Origin: Flaviramulus basaltis
GTDB taxonomy: Bacteria; Bacteroidota; Bacteroidia; Flavobacteriales; Flavobacteriaceae
Reading direction: 5' to 3'
Length of the DNA: 64,000 nt
Assembly (NCBI RefSeq): GCF_900114265.1
Contig: NZ_FPKV01000003.1
Coordinates: forward strand, 1 to 64,000
Part shown: positions 8,018 to 17,608 of the stretch, in pieces
Layout of the letters: each line of letters starts with the position of its first letter
Position numbering within the stretch: position 1 is the stretch's first letter
Position numbers and translations under genes: made by a program
Notes under the pieces: model-generated
The model's input: the letters and a program-made list of their open reading frames with translations, nothing else
What the model was told of the DNA's origin: nothing
Databases searched by the model: none

Positions 8018-9442
8018 ATGAAAAAATTAATAGCTCTATTTTTTGTCTTACTACTAAGTTTTTACTCATGTAAAAAAGAACAAAAAGTAGAAAAAACAAA
8101 TGATGAAACGACTTTAGAAATTGCACCTGTATCTCCAGATATGATGGAGAATGCCGTAATTTACGAAGCTAATATTCGTCAATATTCACCAGAAGGCACA
8201 TTTAATGCTTTTGCAAAAGATATATCTGTTTTAAAAGAATTAGGAGTTAAAATAATTTGGGTGATGCCAATTAATCCTATTTCTGAAATAAAAAGAAAAG
8301 CAACAGACGGTTCTTTTACAAGCGATATTGATGATGAAGAAGAACGTGCAAAATACTTAGGAAGCTATTATTCGGTTTCCGATTATAAGGCTATAAATCC
8401 TGAATTTGGAACCTTAGAAGATTTTAAAAATTTAGTTGCTACAGCTCACAAAAACGGTATTTATGTTATTGTAGATTGGGTTCCAAATCATACAGGTTGG
8501 GACCATCCTTGGATTACAGAACACCCAGAATGGTATACACAAAACGACAAAGGTGAAATTATAGATCCTATTAATCCTGATACAGGAAAGTCTTGGGGTT
8601 GGACAGATGTAGCAGATTTGAATTATGATAAAGAGGATATGCGTAATGAAATGATATCCGATTTAAAATATTGGTTAAATGTAGCAAATATTGACGGTTA
8701 TAGAATGGATGTCGCACATAAAGTTCCAGTTGATTTCTTTGAAAAAGTAACCGAAGAATTAGAAAAAATAAAGCCTGTATTTATGTTAGCTGAAGCAGAA
8801 CAACCAGATTTACTTGTTAAAGCTTTTGATATGCATTACGCTTGGGAAGCACATCATATTTTTAACGACATTGCTAAAGGAGAAAAGTCTGTAAAGGATT
8901 TTGATAAGTATATGGTTAAAATTGATTCCACATTACAAGATGATGATATCAATATGAATTTTGTTACCAATCATGATGAAAATTCATGGAGTGGAACACT
9001 TAAAGAACGTATGCCAAATAACAAGGAGATTTTCACAGCATTAACTTACGCTATGCCAGGTATGCCGTTAATTTATAATGGGCAAGAATATGATATGGAT
9101 TATAGGTTGAAGTTTTTTGAAAAGGATTCTATACCAAAAACAAGAGGCGAATATTTTGAAGTTCTAAAAAAATTAGGGGAACTTAAAAACTCTAACTCAG
9201 CATTGAATGGCGGGAAAAAAGCAGCAGCATATAAGCGTTTAAATTCTGAAGAAAATATTTTAATGTTTGAAAGAACTAAAGGTGACCAAACCATATTTTT
9301 TATAGGGAATTTTTCAAATGAATTAGATAAAATTAGTCCTCCAAAAGGAAAGTTTTTAGATTATATGACTAACACTCCAATAGAGTTAAAAGGAGATACT
9401 TTAGAACTTAATCCTTGGGATTATAAAATATTAATTAGGTAA
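8018..9442 (+). CDS. GH13 alpha-amylase-family lipoprotein
   Basis: The 474-residue protein has a lipoprotein signal with lipid Cys18. The GH13 barrel begins almost at once (AVIYEANIRQYSPEG) without an N-terminal accessory domain. Conserved regions are DWVPNHTGW (153-161), GYRMD with nucleophile Asp231, MLAEAE with acid Glu259, and TNHDENSW with Asp320. A short C-terminal beta domain follows. It is the last gene of the operon and is followed by a terminator. It presumably complements the SusA-like enzyme; exact specificity cannot be told from sequence. Confidence 0.9.
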   Translation: MKKLIALFFVLLLSFYSCKKEQKVEKTNDETTLEIAPVSPDMMENAVIYEANIRQYSPEGTFNAFAKDISVLKELGVKIIWVMPINPISEIKRKATDGSFTSDIDDEEERAKYLGSYYSVSDYKAINPEFGTLEDFKNLVATAHKNGIYVIVDWVPNHTGWDHPWITEHPEWYTQNDKGEIIDPINPDTGKSWGWTDVADLNYDKEDMRNEMISDLKYWLNVANIDGYRMDVAHKVPVDFFEKVTEELEKIKPVFMLAEAEQPDLLVKAFDMHYAWEAHHIFNDIAKGEKSVKDFDKYMVKIDSTLQDDDINMNFVTNHDENSWSGTLKERMPNNKEIFTALTYAMPGMPLIYNGQEYDMDYRLKFFEKDSIPKTRGEYFEVLKKLGELKNSNSALNGGKKAAAYKRLNSEENILMFERTKGDQTIFFIGNFSNELDKISPPKGKFLDYMTNTPIELKGDTLELNPWDYKILIR

Positions 9443-9462
9443 ATTAATTAAGTGACTAATTC

Positions 9463-9506
9463 AAAAAAAAGTCTTCTAGATATTCTAGAAGGCTTTTCTT
9501 TTTTTA
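9463..9506 (+). terminator. Rho-independent terminator of the maltose operon
   Basis: AGTCTTCTAGA (9470-9480) pairs with TCTAGAAGGCT (9484-9494) through one G-U pair around a 3-base loop, with an A-run before and a T-rich tail after. Confidence 0.85.
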
Positions 9507-9522
9507 CTGAAAATAAATTTGC

Positions 9523-9530
9523 TACTTTTG
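9523..9530 (+). promoter_or_regulatory. Candidate -7 element of the FKBP lipoprotein gene
   Basis: TACTTTTG fits TAnnTTTG and lies 31 bases upstream of the ATG, immediately after the maltose operon terminator. Confidence 0.5.
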
Positions 9531-9561
9531 GCAGTAACATAAAATCTATAAATAAAAATAA

Positions 9562-10266
9562 ATGAAAATTATGAAATTTTTAAGTCTAGTAACATTGGTT
9601 TTACTAGTAGTGGCATGTAACAATAATGGTGTTTCAAAAAAACCATTAAAAACAGAGTTAGACTCAGTTAGTTATGCTATTGGGTTGGATGTAGCTAAAA
9701 ATGTAAAAAAGAGTTTTGATGAGTTTGATAACGACTTGTTTATTCAAGGGTTTGTAAACGCTTCAGATTCTACAGATATTATGATTGATGAAGCAAAAGC
9801 ACAACAGCTAGTTAGAGCTTACTTCCAAAAAAAGCAACAAGCAGACATGGCTAAAAGTCAAGAAGAAGCTAAAGCCAATAAAGAAGCAGGAGATAAATTT
9901 TTAGCTGAAAATAAAACTAAAGATGGTGTTGTAACAACTGAAAGTGGTTTACAATACATAGTTTTAAAAGAAGGAACAGGAGCAAAACCAACTACAGCAT
10001 CTAAGGTAAAAGTACATTATCACGGAACTTTAATTAATGGTACTGTGTTCGATAGTTCAGTAGATAGAGGAACACCTGCAGAATTTGGAGTAACTCAAGT
10101 TATAAAAGGTTGGACTGAAGGATTACAATTAATGCCTGTAGGATCTAAATATAAATTTTTCATTCCAAGTGATTTAGCTTATGGAGCTAACCCAAGACCA
10201 GGAGGAGTAATTACCCCTAATTCAGCATTAATTTTTGATGTAGAATTATTAGAAATAGTTGAGTAG
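9562..10266 (+). CDS. FKBP-type peptidyl-prolyl isomerase lipoprotein (Mip/FklB-like)
   Basis: The 234-residue protein has a lipoprotein signal with lipid Cys19 in VVACNN. An FKBP N-terminal dimerisation region follows (SVSYAIGLDVAKNVK, residues about 35-120), with a charged helical linker rich in Lys, Ala and Glu. The C-terminal FKBP domain has VKVHYHGTLINGTVFDSS, GVTQVIKGWTEGLQLMPVG and YGANPRPG. This is the Mip layout. It would assist folding of envelope proteins. Met4 is an alternative start. It has its own promoter and terminator, so it is probably monocistronic. Confidence 0.92.
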   Translation: MKIMKFLSLVTLVLLVVACNNNGVSKKPLKTELDSVSYAIGLDVAKNVKKSFDEFDNDLFIQGFVNASDSTDIMIDEAKAQQLVRAYFQKKQQADMAKSQEEAKANKEAGDKFLAENKTKDGVVTTESGLQYIVLKEGTGAKPTTASKVKVHYHGTLINGTVFDSSVDRGTPAEFGVTQVIKGWTEGLQLMPVGSKYKFFIPSDLAYGANPRPGGVITPNSALIFDVELLEIVE

Positions 10267-10293
10267 TTAAAATTAACTTTTATAAGTAATATT

Positions 10294-10327
10294 AAAAAAG
10301 CAGGAAGTTTAACTTCCTGCTTTTTTT
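10294..10327 (+). terminator. Rho-independent terminator of the FKBP gene
   Basis: GCAGGAAGTT (10300-10309) and AACTTCCTGC (10311-10320) are perfectly complementary, preceded by six A and followed by seven T. Confidence 0.9.
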
Positions 10328-10366
10328 GTTTATGATGTTTTTACTAGAATAAACCAATCAAGATTG

Positions 10367-10374
10367 TAACTTTG
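10367..10374 (+). promoter_or_regulatory. Candidate -7 element of era
   Basis: TAACTTTG fits TAnnTTTG and lies 23 bases upstream of the era ATG. Confidence 0.5.
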
Positions 10375-10397
10375 CAGCATATTAAATATAAAATAAA

Positions 10398-11279
10398 ATG
10401 AACCATAAAGCAGGTTTTGTAAATATTATAGGAAATCCAAATGTAGGTAAGTCAACCTTGATGAATGCCTTTGTAGGAGAGAAATTATCAATTATTACTT
10501 CAAAAGCTCAAACTACAAGACATAGAATTTTAGGTATTGTAAATGGTGATGATTTTCAAGTTGTTTTAAGTGATACTCCAGGTATTATAAAGCCAGCATA
10601 CGAGCTTCAAGAATCTATGATGGGATTTGTTAAATCTGCTTTTGAAGATGCCGATGTTTTAATTTATATGGTTGAAATTGGTGAGCAAGAATTAAAAGAT
10701 GAAGCCTTTTTTAAAAAAATAACAAGCTCTAAAATTCCAGTTTTATTATTATTAAATAAAATTGATAAGTCCGATCAAGAGCAGTTAGAAACTCAAGTAC
10801 AACTTTGGGCTAAAAAAGTACCCAATGCTGAAATTATTCCTATTTCTGCATTAGAAGGTTTTCAGGTAAAGGAAGTTTTTGATAGAATTATTGAATTAAT
10901 TCCTGATTCACAACCTTTTTATCCAAAAGATCAGTTAACAGATAAGCCAGAACGCTTTTTTATAAACGAAACAATACGAGAAAAAATTCTTCTTCATTAC
11001 AAAAAAGAAATTCCTTATGCTGTAGAAGTGGACACTGAAGAGTTTTTTGAAGAAGAAAAAATTATTAGAATTCGTTCGGTAATTATGGTTGAACGAGAAA
11101 CGCAAAAGGGCATCATAATTGGGCATAAAGGAAGCGCATTAAAACGTGTAGGTGTTGAAGCAAGAAAAGATTTAGAAAAGTTCTTCGGAAAACAAATTCA
11201 TTTAGAATTGTATGTTAAGGTTAATAAAAATTGGAGAAGTAATCAAAACCAGTTAAAACGCTTTGGTTATAATAATTAA
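10398..11279 (+). CDS. era: GTPase Era, 16S rRNA processing and 30S assembly
   Basis: The 293-residue protein shows G1 GNPNVGKST (12-20), G3 DTPGI and G4 NKID, followed by a C-terminal KH RNA-binding domain with the turn IIGHKGSALKRVGVEARKDL. Length is standard for Era. Era binds the 3' end of 16S rRNA and couples 30S maturation to growth. The related double GTPase gene der lies about 0.8 kb downstream, separated by one gene on the opposite strand. Confidence 0.97.
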   Translation: MNHKAGFVNIIGNPNVGKSTLMNAFVGEKLSIITSKAQTTRHRILGIVNGDDFQVVLSDTPGIIKPAYELQESMMGFVKSAFEDADVLIYMVEIGEQELKDEAFFKKITSSKIPVLLLLNKIDKSDQEQLETQVQLWAKKVPNAEIIPISALEGFQVKEVFDRIIELIPDSQPFYPKDQLTDKPERFFINETIREKILLHYKKEIPYAVEVDTEEFFEEEKIIRIRSVIMVERETQKGIIIGHKGSALKRVGVEARKDLEKFFGKQIHLELYVKVNKNWRSNQNQLKRFGYNN

Positions 11280-11427
11280 TATCTTGATTTAAAATCTAAT
11301 AGTATCTTTTTAATTAGGTAACAATTAGTTAATATAATAATTCAATATTTGCATAAGTCAAATTAGTTTATTGGCTGTGTTTTGAGTTAGTTAGTTTTTA
11401 AAAAGCTTTAATTGGTCTTCTTCTTTT

Positions 11428-11937
11428 TCAATTAGGGCTTTTTTCAATTTCTAAAATATTGTGTATAAAATCGTTTAGTAAACGCATATCATTTATACTA
11501 GTAGCTTTTCCGTAACTTCCAACAAAATATAAGGTTACCCAAAAAAGTACCATTAAAATAGTTAAACCAGCTGGTATAGTTAAATTTTGTTCGAGTGACC
11601 AATTTGTATAAGTCCAAATACCAAAAGCAATAAACAAACATCCAATTAAAAAGTGAAGAAACATAAAAAGTGTCCACACTGTTGGGTTAGGGCCAAATAA
11701 ACCCTTTATAGAACTGGAGTTCTCATTAATTTTATGTATTTCTAAATGTAACTGTGGCGACCAAAAATGTTGTTTATCTTTTGGAAATCTTATAAAAACG
11801 TGCTCTTCAACTCTAACAACAATAAATTCAGATTGTGTGGCTTTAGCATTTTGAAAATCACTTAAAATCGCTTCGTTATACCTAGGTATTTCAATTTTAA
11901 AACGAGGTCGCAAAACAATATCATTACTTAGTGGCAT
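11428..11937 (-). CDS. Conserved membrane protein of unknown function between era and der
   Basis: I do not recognise a named domain. The 169-residue protein has a soluble N-terminal half (about residues 1-85) and two hydrophobic segments at about 88-108 and 121-142. A short soluble tail follows. Proteins in this position are sometimes labelled GTP-binding because of their neighbours, but no P-loop is present. It runs against both flanking GTPase genes, so it is transcribed separately. Confidence 0.75.
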   Translation of the reverse strand: MPLSNDIVLRPRFKIEIPRYNEAILSDFQNAKATQSEFIVVRVEEHVFIRFPKDKQHFWSPQLHLEIHKINENSSSIKGLFGPNPTVWTLFMFLHFLIGCLFIAFGIWTYTNWSLEQNLTIPAGLTILMVLFWVTLYFVGSYGKATSINDMRLLNDFIHNILEIEKSPN

Positions 11938-12035
11938 CTAATACTTTATTTAGGCACAGTAAATTACTAATTTTTATTTAAAGAAGAAATCTATCAATCT
12001 TTATAAAAAAACGACTTTGCGTCGTGTAGATTTCC

Positions 12036-12043
12036 TATTTTTG
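12036..12043 (+). promoter_or_regulatory. Candidate -7 element of der
   Basis: TATTTTTG fits TAnnTTTG, and TTTG at 12016-12019 provides a -33-like box with a 16-base spacer. The ATG is 61 bases downstream. Confidence 0.5.
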
Positions 12044-12104
12044 CAAAATATTTCTAAATAGAAATACAATTCATCAGTGTAAAGCTGTTTTACAAGACAA
12101 AATT

Positions 12105-13409
12105 ATGAGTAATATAGTAGCCATAGTAGGAAGACCAAATGTAGGGAAGTCAACATTTTTTAATCGTTTAATTCAAAGACGTGAAGCAATTGTTGATGCA
12201 GTAAGTGGTGTTACTAGAGATCGTCATTATGGAAAAAGTGACTGGAACGGAAAAGAATTTTCACTTATCGATACTGGTGGATATGTTTTAGGAAGTGATG
12301 ATGTTTTTGAAGCAGAAATTGATAAGCAGGTTGAGTTAGCAATTGACGAAGCTGATGCCATTATTTTCATGGTTGATGTTGAGGATGGCGTAACAGGAAT
12401 GGATGAAGACGTAGCAGAATTGTTGCGTAAAGTAAATAAGCCTGTATTTTTAGTAGTTAATAAAGTTGATAATGGCACACGTGCTAAAGATGCTGTAGAG
12501 TTTTATTCATTAGGTTTAGGTGAGTATTATACTATTGCAAGTATAAATGGAAGCGGAACAGGAGAATTACTTGATGCCTTAATTGAAGCTTTACCAGAAA
12601 AAGAAGAAGTTGTTGAAGAGATATTACCTCGATTTGCAGTAGTTGGTAGACCAAATGCAGGAAAATCTTCTTTTATAAATGCTTTAATAGGTGAAAATAG
12701 ATATATTGTAACCGACGTAGCAGGAACAACACGAGATTCTATTGATACTAAATACAACCGTTTTGGTTTTGAATTTAACTTGGTAGATACTGCAGGAATT
12801 AGAAGAAAATCTAAAGTAAAAGAAGATTTAGAATTTTACTCAGTTATGCGAAGTGTTCGTGCTATAGAACATAGTGATGTTTGTCTTATAGTTTTAGACG
12901 CTACTAGAGGTTTTGATGGGCAAGTTCAAAATATATTTTGGTTGGCAGAGCGCAACAGAAAAGGTATTGTTATTCTAGTTAATAAATGGGACTTAGTTGA
13001 GAAAGACCACAAATCTGTTAAAGAATACGAAAAAGCCATAAAAAAACAAATGGAACCTTTCACAGATGTTCCTGTAATATTTATTTCGGTATTAACAAAG
13101 CAACGTATTTTTAAAGCTATTGAAACTGCTGTTGAGGTTTATAAAAATAGAACCAAAAAAATTAAAACAAGTAAACTTAACGAAGTGATGTTACCAATAA
13201 TTGAAGGTTACGGACCACCAGCTTACAAAGCTAAATACGTTAAGATTAAATACGTAATGCAATTGCCAACACCGCAACCACAATTTGCATTTTTCTGTAA
13301 TCTTCCACAGTATGTAAAAGATCCATATAAACGCTTTTTAGAAAACAAACTTCGAGAAAATTTTGACTTCACTGGCGTTCCAGTTAGTGTTTATATGCGT
13401 AAGAAATAG
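12105..13409 (+). CDS. der: Ribosome-associated double GTPase Der (EngA)
   Basis: The 434-residue protein carries two tandem GTPase domains, with P-loops GRPNVGKST (9-17) and GRPNAGKSS (181-189), each followed by DTGG or DTAGI and NKVD or NKWD. A C-terminal KH-like domain follows (about 350-434). This layout is unique to Der, which acts in 50S subunit assembly. Length is normal and no key motif is missing. Confidence 0.97.
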   Translation: MSNIVAIVGRPNVGKSTFFNRLIQRREAIVDAVSGVTRDRHYGKSDWNGKEFSLIDTGGYVLGSDDVFEAEIDKQVELAIDEADAIIFMVDVEDGVTGMDEDVAELLRKVNKPVFLVVNKVDNGTRAKDAVEFYSLGLGEYYTIASINGSGTGELLDALIEALPEKEEVVEEILPRFAVVGRPNAGKSSFINALIGENRYIVTDVAGTTRDSIDTKYNRFGFEFNLVDTAGIRRKSKVKEDLEFYSVMRSVRAIEHSDVCLIVLDATRGFDGQVQNIFWLAERNRKGIVILVNKWDLVEKDHKSVKEYEKAIKKQMEPFTDVPVIFISVLTKQRIFKAIETAVEVYKNRTKKIKTSKLNEVMLPIIEGYGPPAYKAKYVKIKYVMQLPTPQPQFAFFCNLPQYVKDPYKRFLENKLRENFDFTGVPVSVYMRKK

Positions 13410-13517
13410 ATTAAATTTTAAGAAATTTTTAAGTAAATTAACACTATTGCTTCCGTATTTTCGTTTTTGAGTTGAGTTTTTAACTTATAAGCTATATTAA
13501 TCAATCAAAAACAACTA

Positions 13518-16301
13518 ATGCGCAAATTAATTTTTGTTGCAACTTTATTGAGTTGCGTATTCTCTTATAGTCAATCAAAAGATTTTAAAATTACAGGTAA
13601 AATTGTTTCAGAAGATGATCAAACACCTCTTGAAGCAGCAACTGTTTATTTAGAACGTAAAAAAGATAGTAGCTTAGTAACTTATACTATTTCTAATAAA
13701 GATGGTGGTTTTGAGTTAGAAGATAAAACTTCAGATGAAAATCTAAATCTTTTAGTGTCTTATGTTGGATATCAAACTTATAAGCAACAAGTAGCTATAA
13801 ACAAAACCCAAATTAATATAGGAGATATTAAACTTAAGGTTAGTACAGATGCTTTAGATGAAGTTTTAATTAAATCATCAGCGCCAGTAACTATTAAAAA
13901 AGATACTTTAGAATTTAACGTAAGTTCTTTTAAAACAAAAAAAGATGCTAATGTTGAAGATTTATTAAAGCAATTGCCAGGTGTTGAAATTGATGATGAA
14001 GGTAAAATAAAAGTAAATGGTAAAGAGGTTAACAAAATTTTAGTTAATGGTAAGCCATTTTTTGGTAACGATCCTTCAATTACCACAAAAAACTTAACCA
14101 AAGAAATTATTGAAAAAATTCAAGTTGTAGATACTAAAACTAAGAGCGAAGCTTTTACAGGAGAAGAAGGAGATACCGAAAATAAAACTATAAACTTAAC
14201 TATAAAAGAAGAGAATAATAAAGGTGTTTTTGGTCGTGTTGCAGCAGGTGTTGGCACAGATAAACGTTATGAATTTGCAGGAATGTTTAACCGTTTTGAT
14301 AACGACCAACGGGTTAGTGTTTTATTAGGAGGCAACAACATAAATTCACCAGGCTTTAGTTTTGGGGAAATTGAAAAAATGTTTGGAGGCGGCGAAAATA
14401 CTTGGTTTAATAGTAACGGTTCTTTTAGTATTAATGGACGACAATTTGGAGGAGGAGAAGGTATAACAACTTCAAAACTGGCTGGCACAAATTATGCTGA
14501 TAATTTTGGTGAGAAAACAGAAGTTGCAGCAGATTATTTTTATTCAAAAAGTAATTCAGAAAATGATAAATCTTCTCAAAGAGAAACTATTTTGTCTGAT
14601 TCTAGATATTTTTCAAATTCGCGTTCAACCTCAAGTAATGATACACAAAGTCATACCATTAATACCGATTTTGAAATAAAAATTGATACTACTTTCATGA
14701 TAAACGTTAAACCTTCGTTTGCGTTTTCAAAAACAACAACAGATTATGTTAGTGAAGATGAAACTTTAGATGAAAATTTAACGCTTACAAATCAATCATC
14801 ATTAAATTCCTTTGTAGAGAGTAAACTCAATAATTTTTCAAATGAAATTAGTGCTACAAAAAAGTTTGGTAATAAAGGAGCTTATTTAAAATTTGAAATA
14901 GATAATAGTTTTAATAAAAATGAAAGTGATGATTATATTAACTCTAATTCAGAAGTTTTTGGCACTTCGCCTGAAACTATTATAAGGAATCAGTTTACTG
15001 ATGATAGTAGAAAAAGCAATGACTTTTCAACAGATGTAACCTATAGATTGCCAATAAAAGCAAAAGAATTTTTTGTGAATTTTGAATATGAATATCAATA
15101 TAATAAAGACGAAAACACTAAAAGTACTTACGATTTTGATGAAACAACAAATACTTATAATAGTTTTAATGAAGCCTTAAGTACAGACTTTAATTATACA
15201 GATGTAAAAAGTTCTCCGGGTGTTCAATTAAGCTATAGAAATGAGAAATTTTCGGCAAGATTTGGTATGGATTATATATTTAGAACCTTAAAAAATAAAG
15301 ATGGATTAAGACCTCAATTTGATGTAGAAAGAGATTTTAAAGCTATAGAAATGTCATCTAATTTTAATTACAAGTTTAGTAAAAAAGCATCTGTTTATGC
15401 AAACTACAGACTGAGAAACAGACCACCTTCCTTACGTCAATTACAAGCTTTTGAGGATGTTTCAAACCCTTTAAACACAATTGTTGGTAATCCAAATTTA
15501 GAACCTACTAACGAAAATAATTTATACGTTGGTTTTAATGCTTACAATTGGCAAGAAAGAACAGGATTTTACATGTATGCTAACCTTACAAAAAGTAATA
15601 ATGCTGTTGTTTCTAAAACAATTGTCGATCCAGAAACATTAAAACGTACTACAACTTATGATAATGTTAATGGAAACCAAAATGGTTATTTTGGATTAGA
15701 TTACAGTAAAAGTTTTAAAATAGATTCTTTAAGGACTATTAGAGTTAAAATAGGGAATTGGACAAATTTTTCAAAAAATATAAATTATAACAATAATGTT
15801 CAATATGCCAGTAAAAGTGTTGGGTTTAATCCAAATGTAGGTGTGGATTTTATTTGGAAAGATGTTTTTGAGGTTAAACCTAGATATCGTATATCATTTA
15901 CAAATAATAAATACGATATAGAAGCTTTTAATGATAGAAATTACACCTCTCATAATATAGATATAAACACAGCGTTTTTCTTACCAAAAGGTTTCGAGTG
16001 GCGAAATGATATCACCTACAATTACAACTCTAATATTGCTGATGGTTTTCAAAAAAGTGCTTGGTTTTGGAATGCGAGTTTAGCTTATTCTGTTTTAAAG
16101 GATAAGGGAACGCTTAGTTTAAAAGTTTATGATTTACTTAATCAAAATACAAATGCAAGAAGAAGAGCAACACAAGACTATATTGAAGACACACAAAGTA
16201 CAGTATTACGCCAATATTTTATGCTTAATTTTAGTTGGAAATTTAATAGTTTAGGAACAAAAGGCGAAACTGAAGGGAATGGGCATTATTATGTAGATTA
16301 A
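13518..16301 (+). CDS. Outer-membrane beta-barrel protein with carboxypeptidase-like regulatory domain
   Basis: The 927-residue protein has a signal peptide ending near SYSQ, then a carboxypeptidase-regulatory-like domain (FKITGKIVSEDDQTPLEAATV, about 22-110). A plug-like segment follows, with VEDLLKQLPGVEIDDEGKIKVNGKEV. The remainder is rich in alternating aromatic and polar strands, ending in LNFSWKFN, as in the family 3 outer-membrane barrels of Bacteroidota. No clear TonB box was seen and no SusD partner is nearby. The ligand is unknown. Confidence 0.85.
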   Translation: MRKLIFVATLLSCVFSYSQSKDFKITGKIVSEDDQTPLEAATVYLERKKDSSLVTYTISNKDGGFELEDKTSDENLNLLVSYVGYQTYKQQVAINKTQINIGDIKLKVSTDALDEVLIKSSAPVTIKKDTLEFNVSSFKTKKDANVEDLLKQLPGVEIDDEGKIKVNGKEVNKILVNGKPFFGNDPSITTKNLTKEIIEKIQVVDTKTKSEAFTGEEGDTENKTINLTIKEENNKGVFGRVAAGVGTDKRYEFAGMFNRFDNDQRVSVLLGGNNINSPGFSFGEIEKMFGGGENTWFNSNGSFSINGRQFGGGEGITTSKLAGTNYADNFGEKTEVAADYFYSKSNSENDKSSQRETILSDSRYFSNSRSTSSNDTQSHTINTDFEIKIDTTFMINVKPSFAFSKTTTDYVSEDETLDENLTLTNQSSLNSFVESKLNNFSNEISATKKFGNKGAYLKFEIDNSFNKNESDDYINSNSEVFGTSPETIIRNQFTDDSRKSNDFSTDVTYRLPIKAKEFFVNFEYEYQYNKDENTKSTYDFDETTNTYNSFNEALSTDFNYTDVKSSPGVQLSYRNEKFSARFGMDYIFRTLKNKDGLRPQFDVERDFKAIEMSSNFNYKFSKKASVYANYRLRNRPPSLRQLQAFEDVSNPLNTIVGNPNLEPTNENNLYVGFNAYNWQERTGFYMYANLTKSNNAVVSKTIVDPETLKRTTTYDNVNGNQNGYFGLDYSKSFKIDSLRTIRVKIGNWTNFSKNINYNNNVQYASKSVGFNPNVGVDFIWKDVFEVKPRYRISFTNNKYDIEAFNDRNYTSHNIDINTAFFLPKGFEWRNDITYNYNSNIADGFQKSAWFWNASLAYSVLKDKGTLSLKVYDLLNQNTNARRRATQDYIEDTQSTVLRQYFMLNFSWKFNSLGTKGETEGNGHYYVD

Positions 16302-16320
16302 TTTTATTTTAACTCTATAA

Positions 16321-17157
16321 TTACCAACTACCACCTGCGCCTCCACCAGAGAAGCCACCGCCTCCAAAACCGCCTCCAAAACCACCACCGCTAGAACTTC
16401 CGCCCCAACCGCTTGATGATCCTCTTCGGTAATTACCGCGGCCCATATTACTTAAAATAATAGCTTCTAAAATATCAGACCCTGTAGTTCTGTTTCCTCT
16501 ATTATTGCCACCGCCACGTTTGTTTTTAGAGATAGATATAAGTATGATGATAAATATAAAAATGAGAATGAATATTAAGCCAATGGGAAATTCATCATTA
16601 TTTGAAGATTTACGAGTACCTTGATATTCGCCATTTAGTATTTCAAAAATAGCATCACTACCTTTGTCTAAACCACTATAATAATCGTTTTTCTTAAATT
16701 CAGGAATTATAATATTTCTAATAAGTTCACCAGTAATACCTGCTGTTAGTTTATGCTCGACACCGTAACCTGGGGAAATCCAAATTTTCCTATCATCTCT
16801 TGCTAATAAAATAAAAACACCGTTATCTTCCTTGGCTTGACCAATACCCCATTTTTGAGCCCATCTAGGTGCTAATAAACCTATGTTTTCACCTTTTGTT
16901 GTACTTATTATTACGACAACTATTTGTGTTGAGGTTGTATCAGAATATTTAATAAGTTTTTGTTCGAGATTATTTTTTTGTGAAGGTGATAATAATTTTA
17001 TATCATTATCATAAACACTAGTTTGTTCTTCAGGGATTTTAGGAATATCATATTGAGCAAAAGAAAGATTGAATGATATTAATGCAATAAATAAAGTAAA
17101 AACATAAAGGTTTCTTTGAATTTTTAATGACTTTATATTTTTTATTGAGTACTTCAT
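16321..17157 (-). CDS. TPM-domain membrane protein with glycine-rich tail (YgcG-like)
   Basis: The 278-residue protein has an N-terminal signal or anchor segment. A TPM fold at about 45-175 includes VYDNDIKLLSPSQKNNLEQ, GWGIGQ-like KWGIGQAKEDNGVFIL and WISPGYGVEHKLTAG. A strong transmembrane segment lies near 195-210, and the tail is almost pure Gly and Ser. This matches YgcG-type proteins. It is the last gene of a LemA-TPM-TPM cluster; the function of these sets is unsettled, with roles in envelope or photosystem maintenance proposed for relatives. Confidence 0.85.
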   Translation of the reverse strand: MKYSIKNIKSLKIQRNLYVFTLFIALISFNLSFAQYDIPKIPEEQTSVYDNDIKLLSPSQKNNLEQKLIKYSDTTSTQIVVVIISTTKGENIGLLAPRWAQKWGIGQAKEDNGVFILLARDDRKIWISPGYGVEHKLTAGITGELIRNIIIPEFKKNDYYSGLDKGSDAIFEILNGEYQGTRKSSNNDEFPIGLIFILIFIFIIILISISKNKRGGGNNRGNRTTGSDILEAIILSNMGRGNYRRGSSSGWGGSSSGGGFGGGFGGGGFSGGGAGGSW

Positions 17158-17165
17158 ATTAAAAT

Positions 17166-17603
17166 TTAACCTTTAGAAATATCATTTGGTAATTCATTAA
17201 CATCACTTTGATCCCAAGGAAAATAAGTTTCTAATTTTTCTCCTGCTTTTAAAATCCCTTCTATTAAACCTTGTTTGAAATTGCCAGATTTAAAATGTGA
17301 TTGCATAACATCTTTTGTGGTATCCCAAAAATCTTTTGAAACAACATCATTTATTCCTTTGTCACCATATATAACGAAGGTTTTGTCATTAACAGCAACA
17401 TAAATTAAAACAGCGTTTTGAAGTTTGGTATTATCCATTTTTAAATTATGGAATACTTCCATTGCACGATTAAAAACATCAGTTTTTGTTGTTTTCTCTA
17501 TGTGTACACGAATTTCACCAGATGTGTTTTTTTCAGCTAATCTAATAGCTTCTATGATTTCCTGTTCTTCTATGGTAGATAGAAAATCTTCTATTTTAGA
17601 CAT
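17166..17603 (-). CDS. Small TPM-domain protein
   Basis: The 145-residue protein lacks a signal peptide and consists almost entirely of a TPM domain: IIEAIRLAEKNTSGEIRVHIE, then NAVLIYVAVNDKTFVIYGDKG, then IEGILKAGEKLETYFP. It lies 8 bases upstream of the glycine-rich TPM gene and 5 bases downstream of lemA on the same strand, so the three are probably cotranscribed. It may work with its membrane-bound relative (inference). Confidence 0.85.
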   Translation of the reverse strand: MSKIEDFLSTIEEQEIIEAIRLAEKNTSGEIRVHIEKTTKTDVFNRAMEVFHNLKMDNTKLQNAVLIYVAVNDKTFVIYGDKGINDVVSKDFWDTTKDVMQSHFKSGNFKQGLIEGILKAGEKLETYFPWDQSDVNELPNDISKG

Positions 17604-17608
17604 GATTT

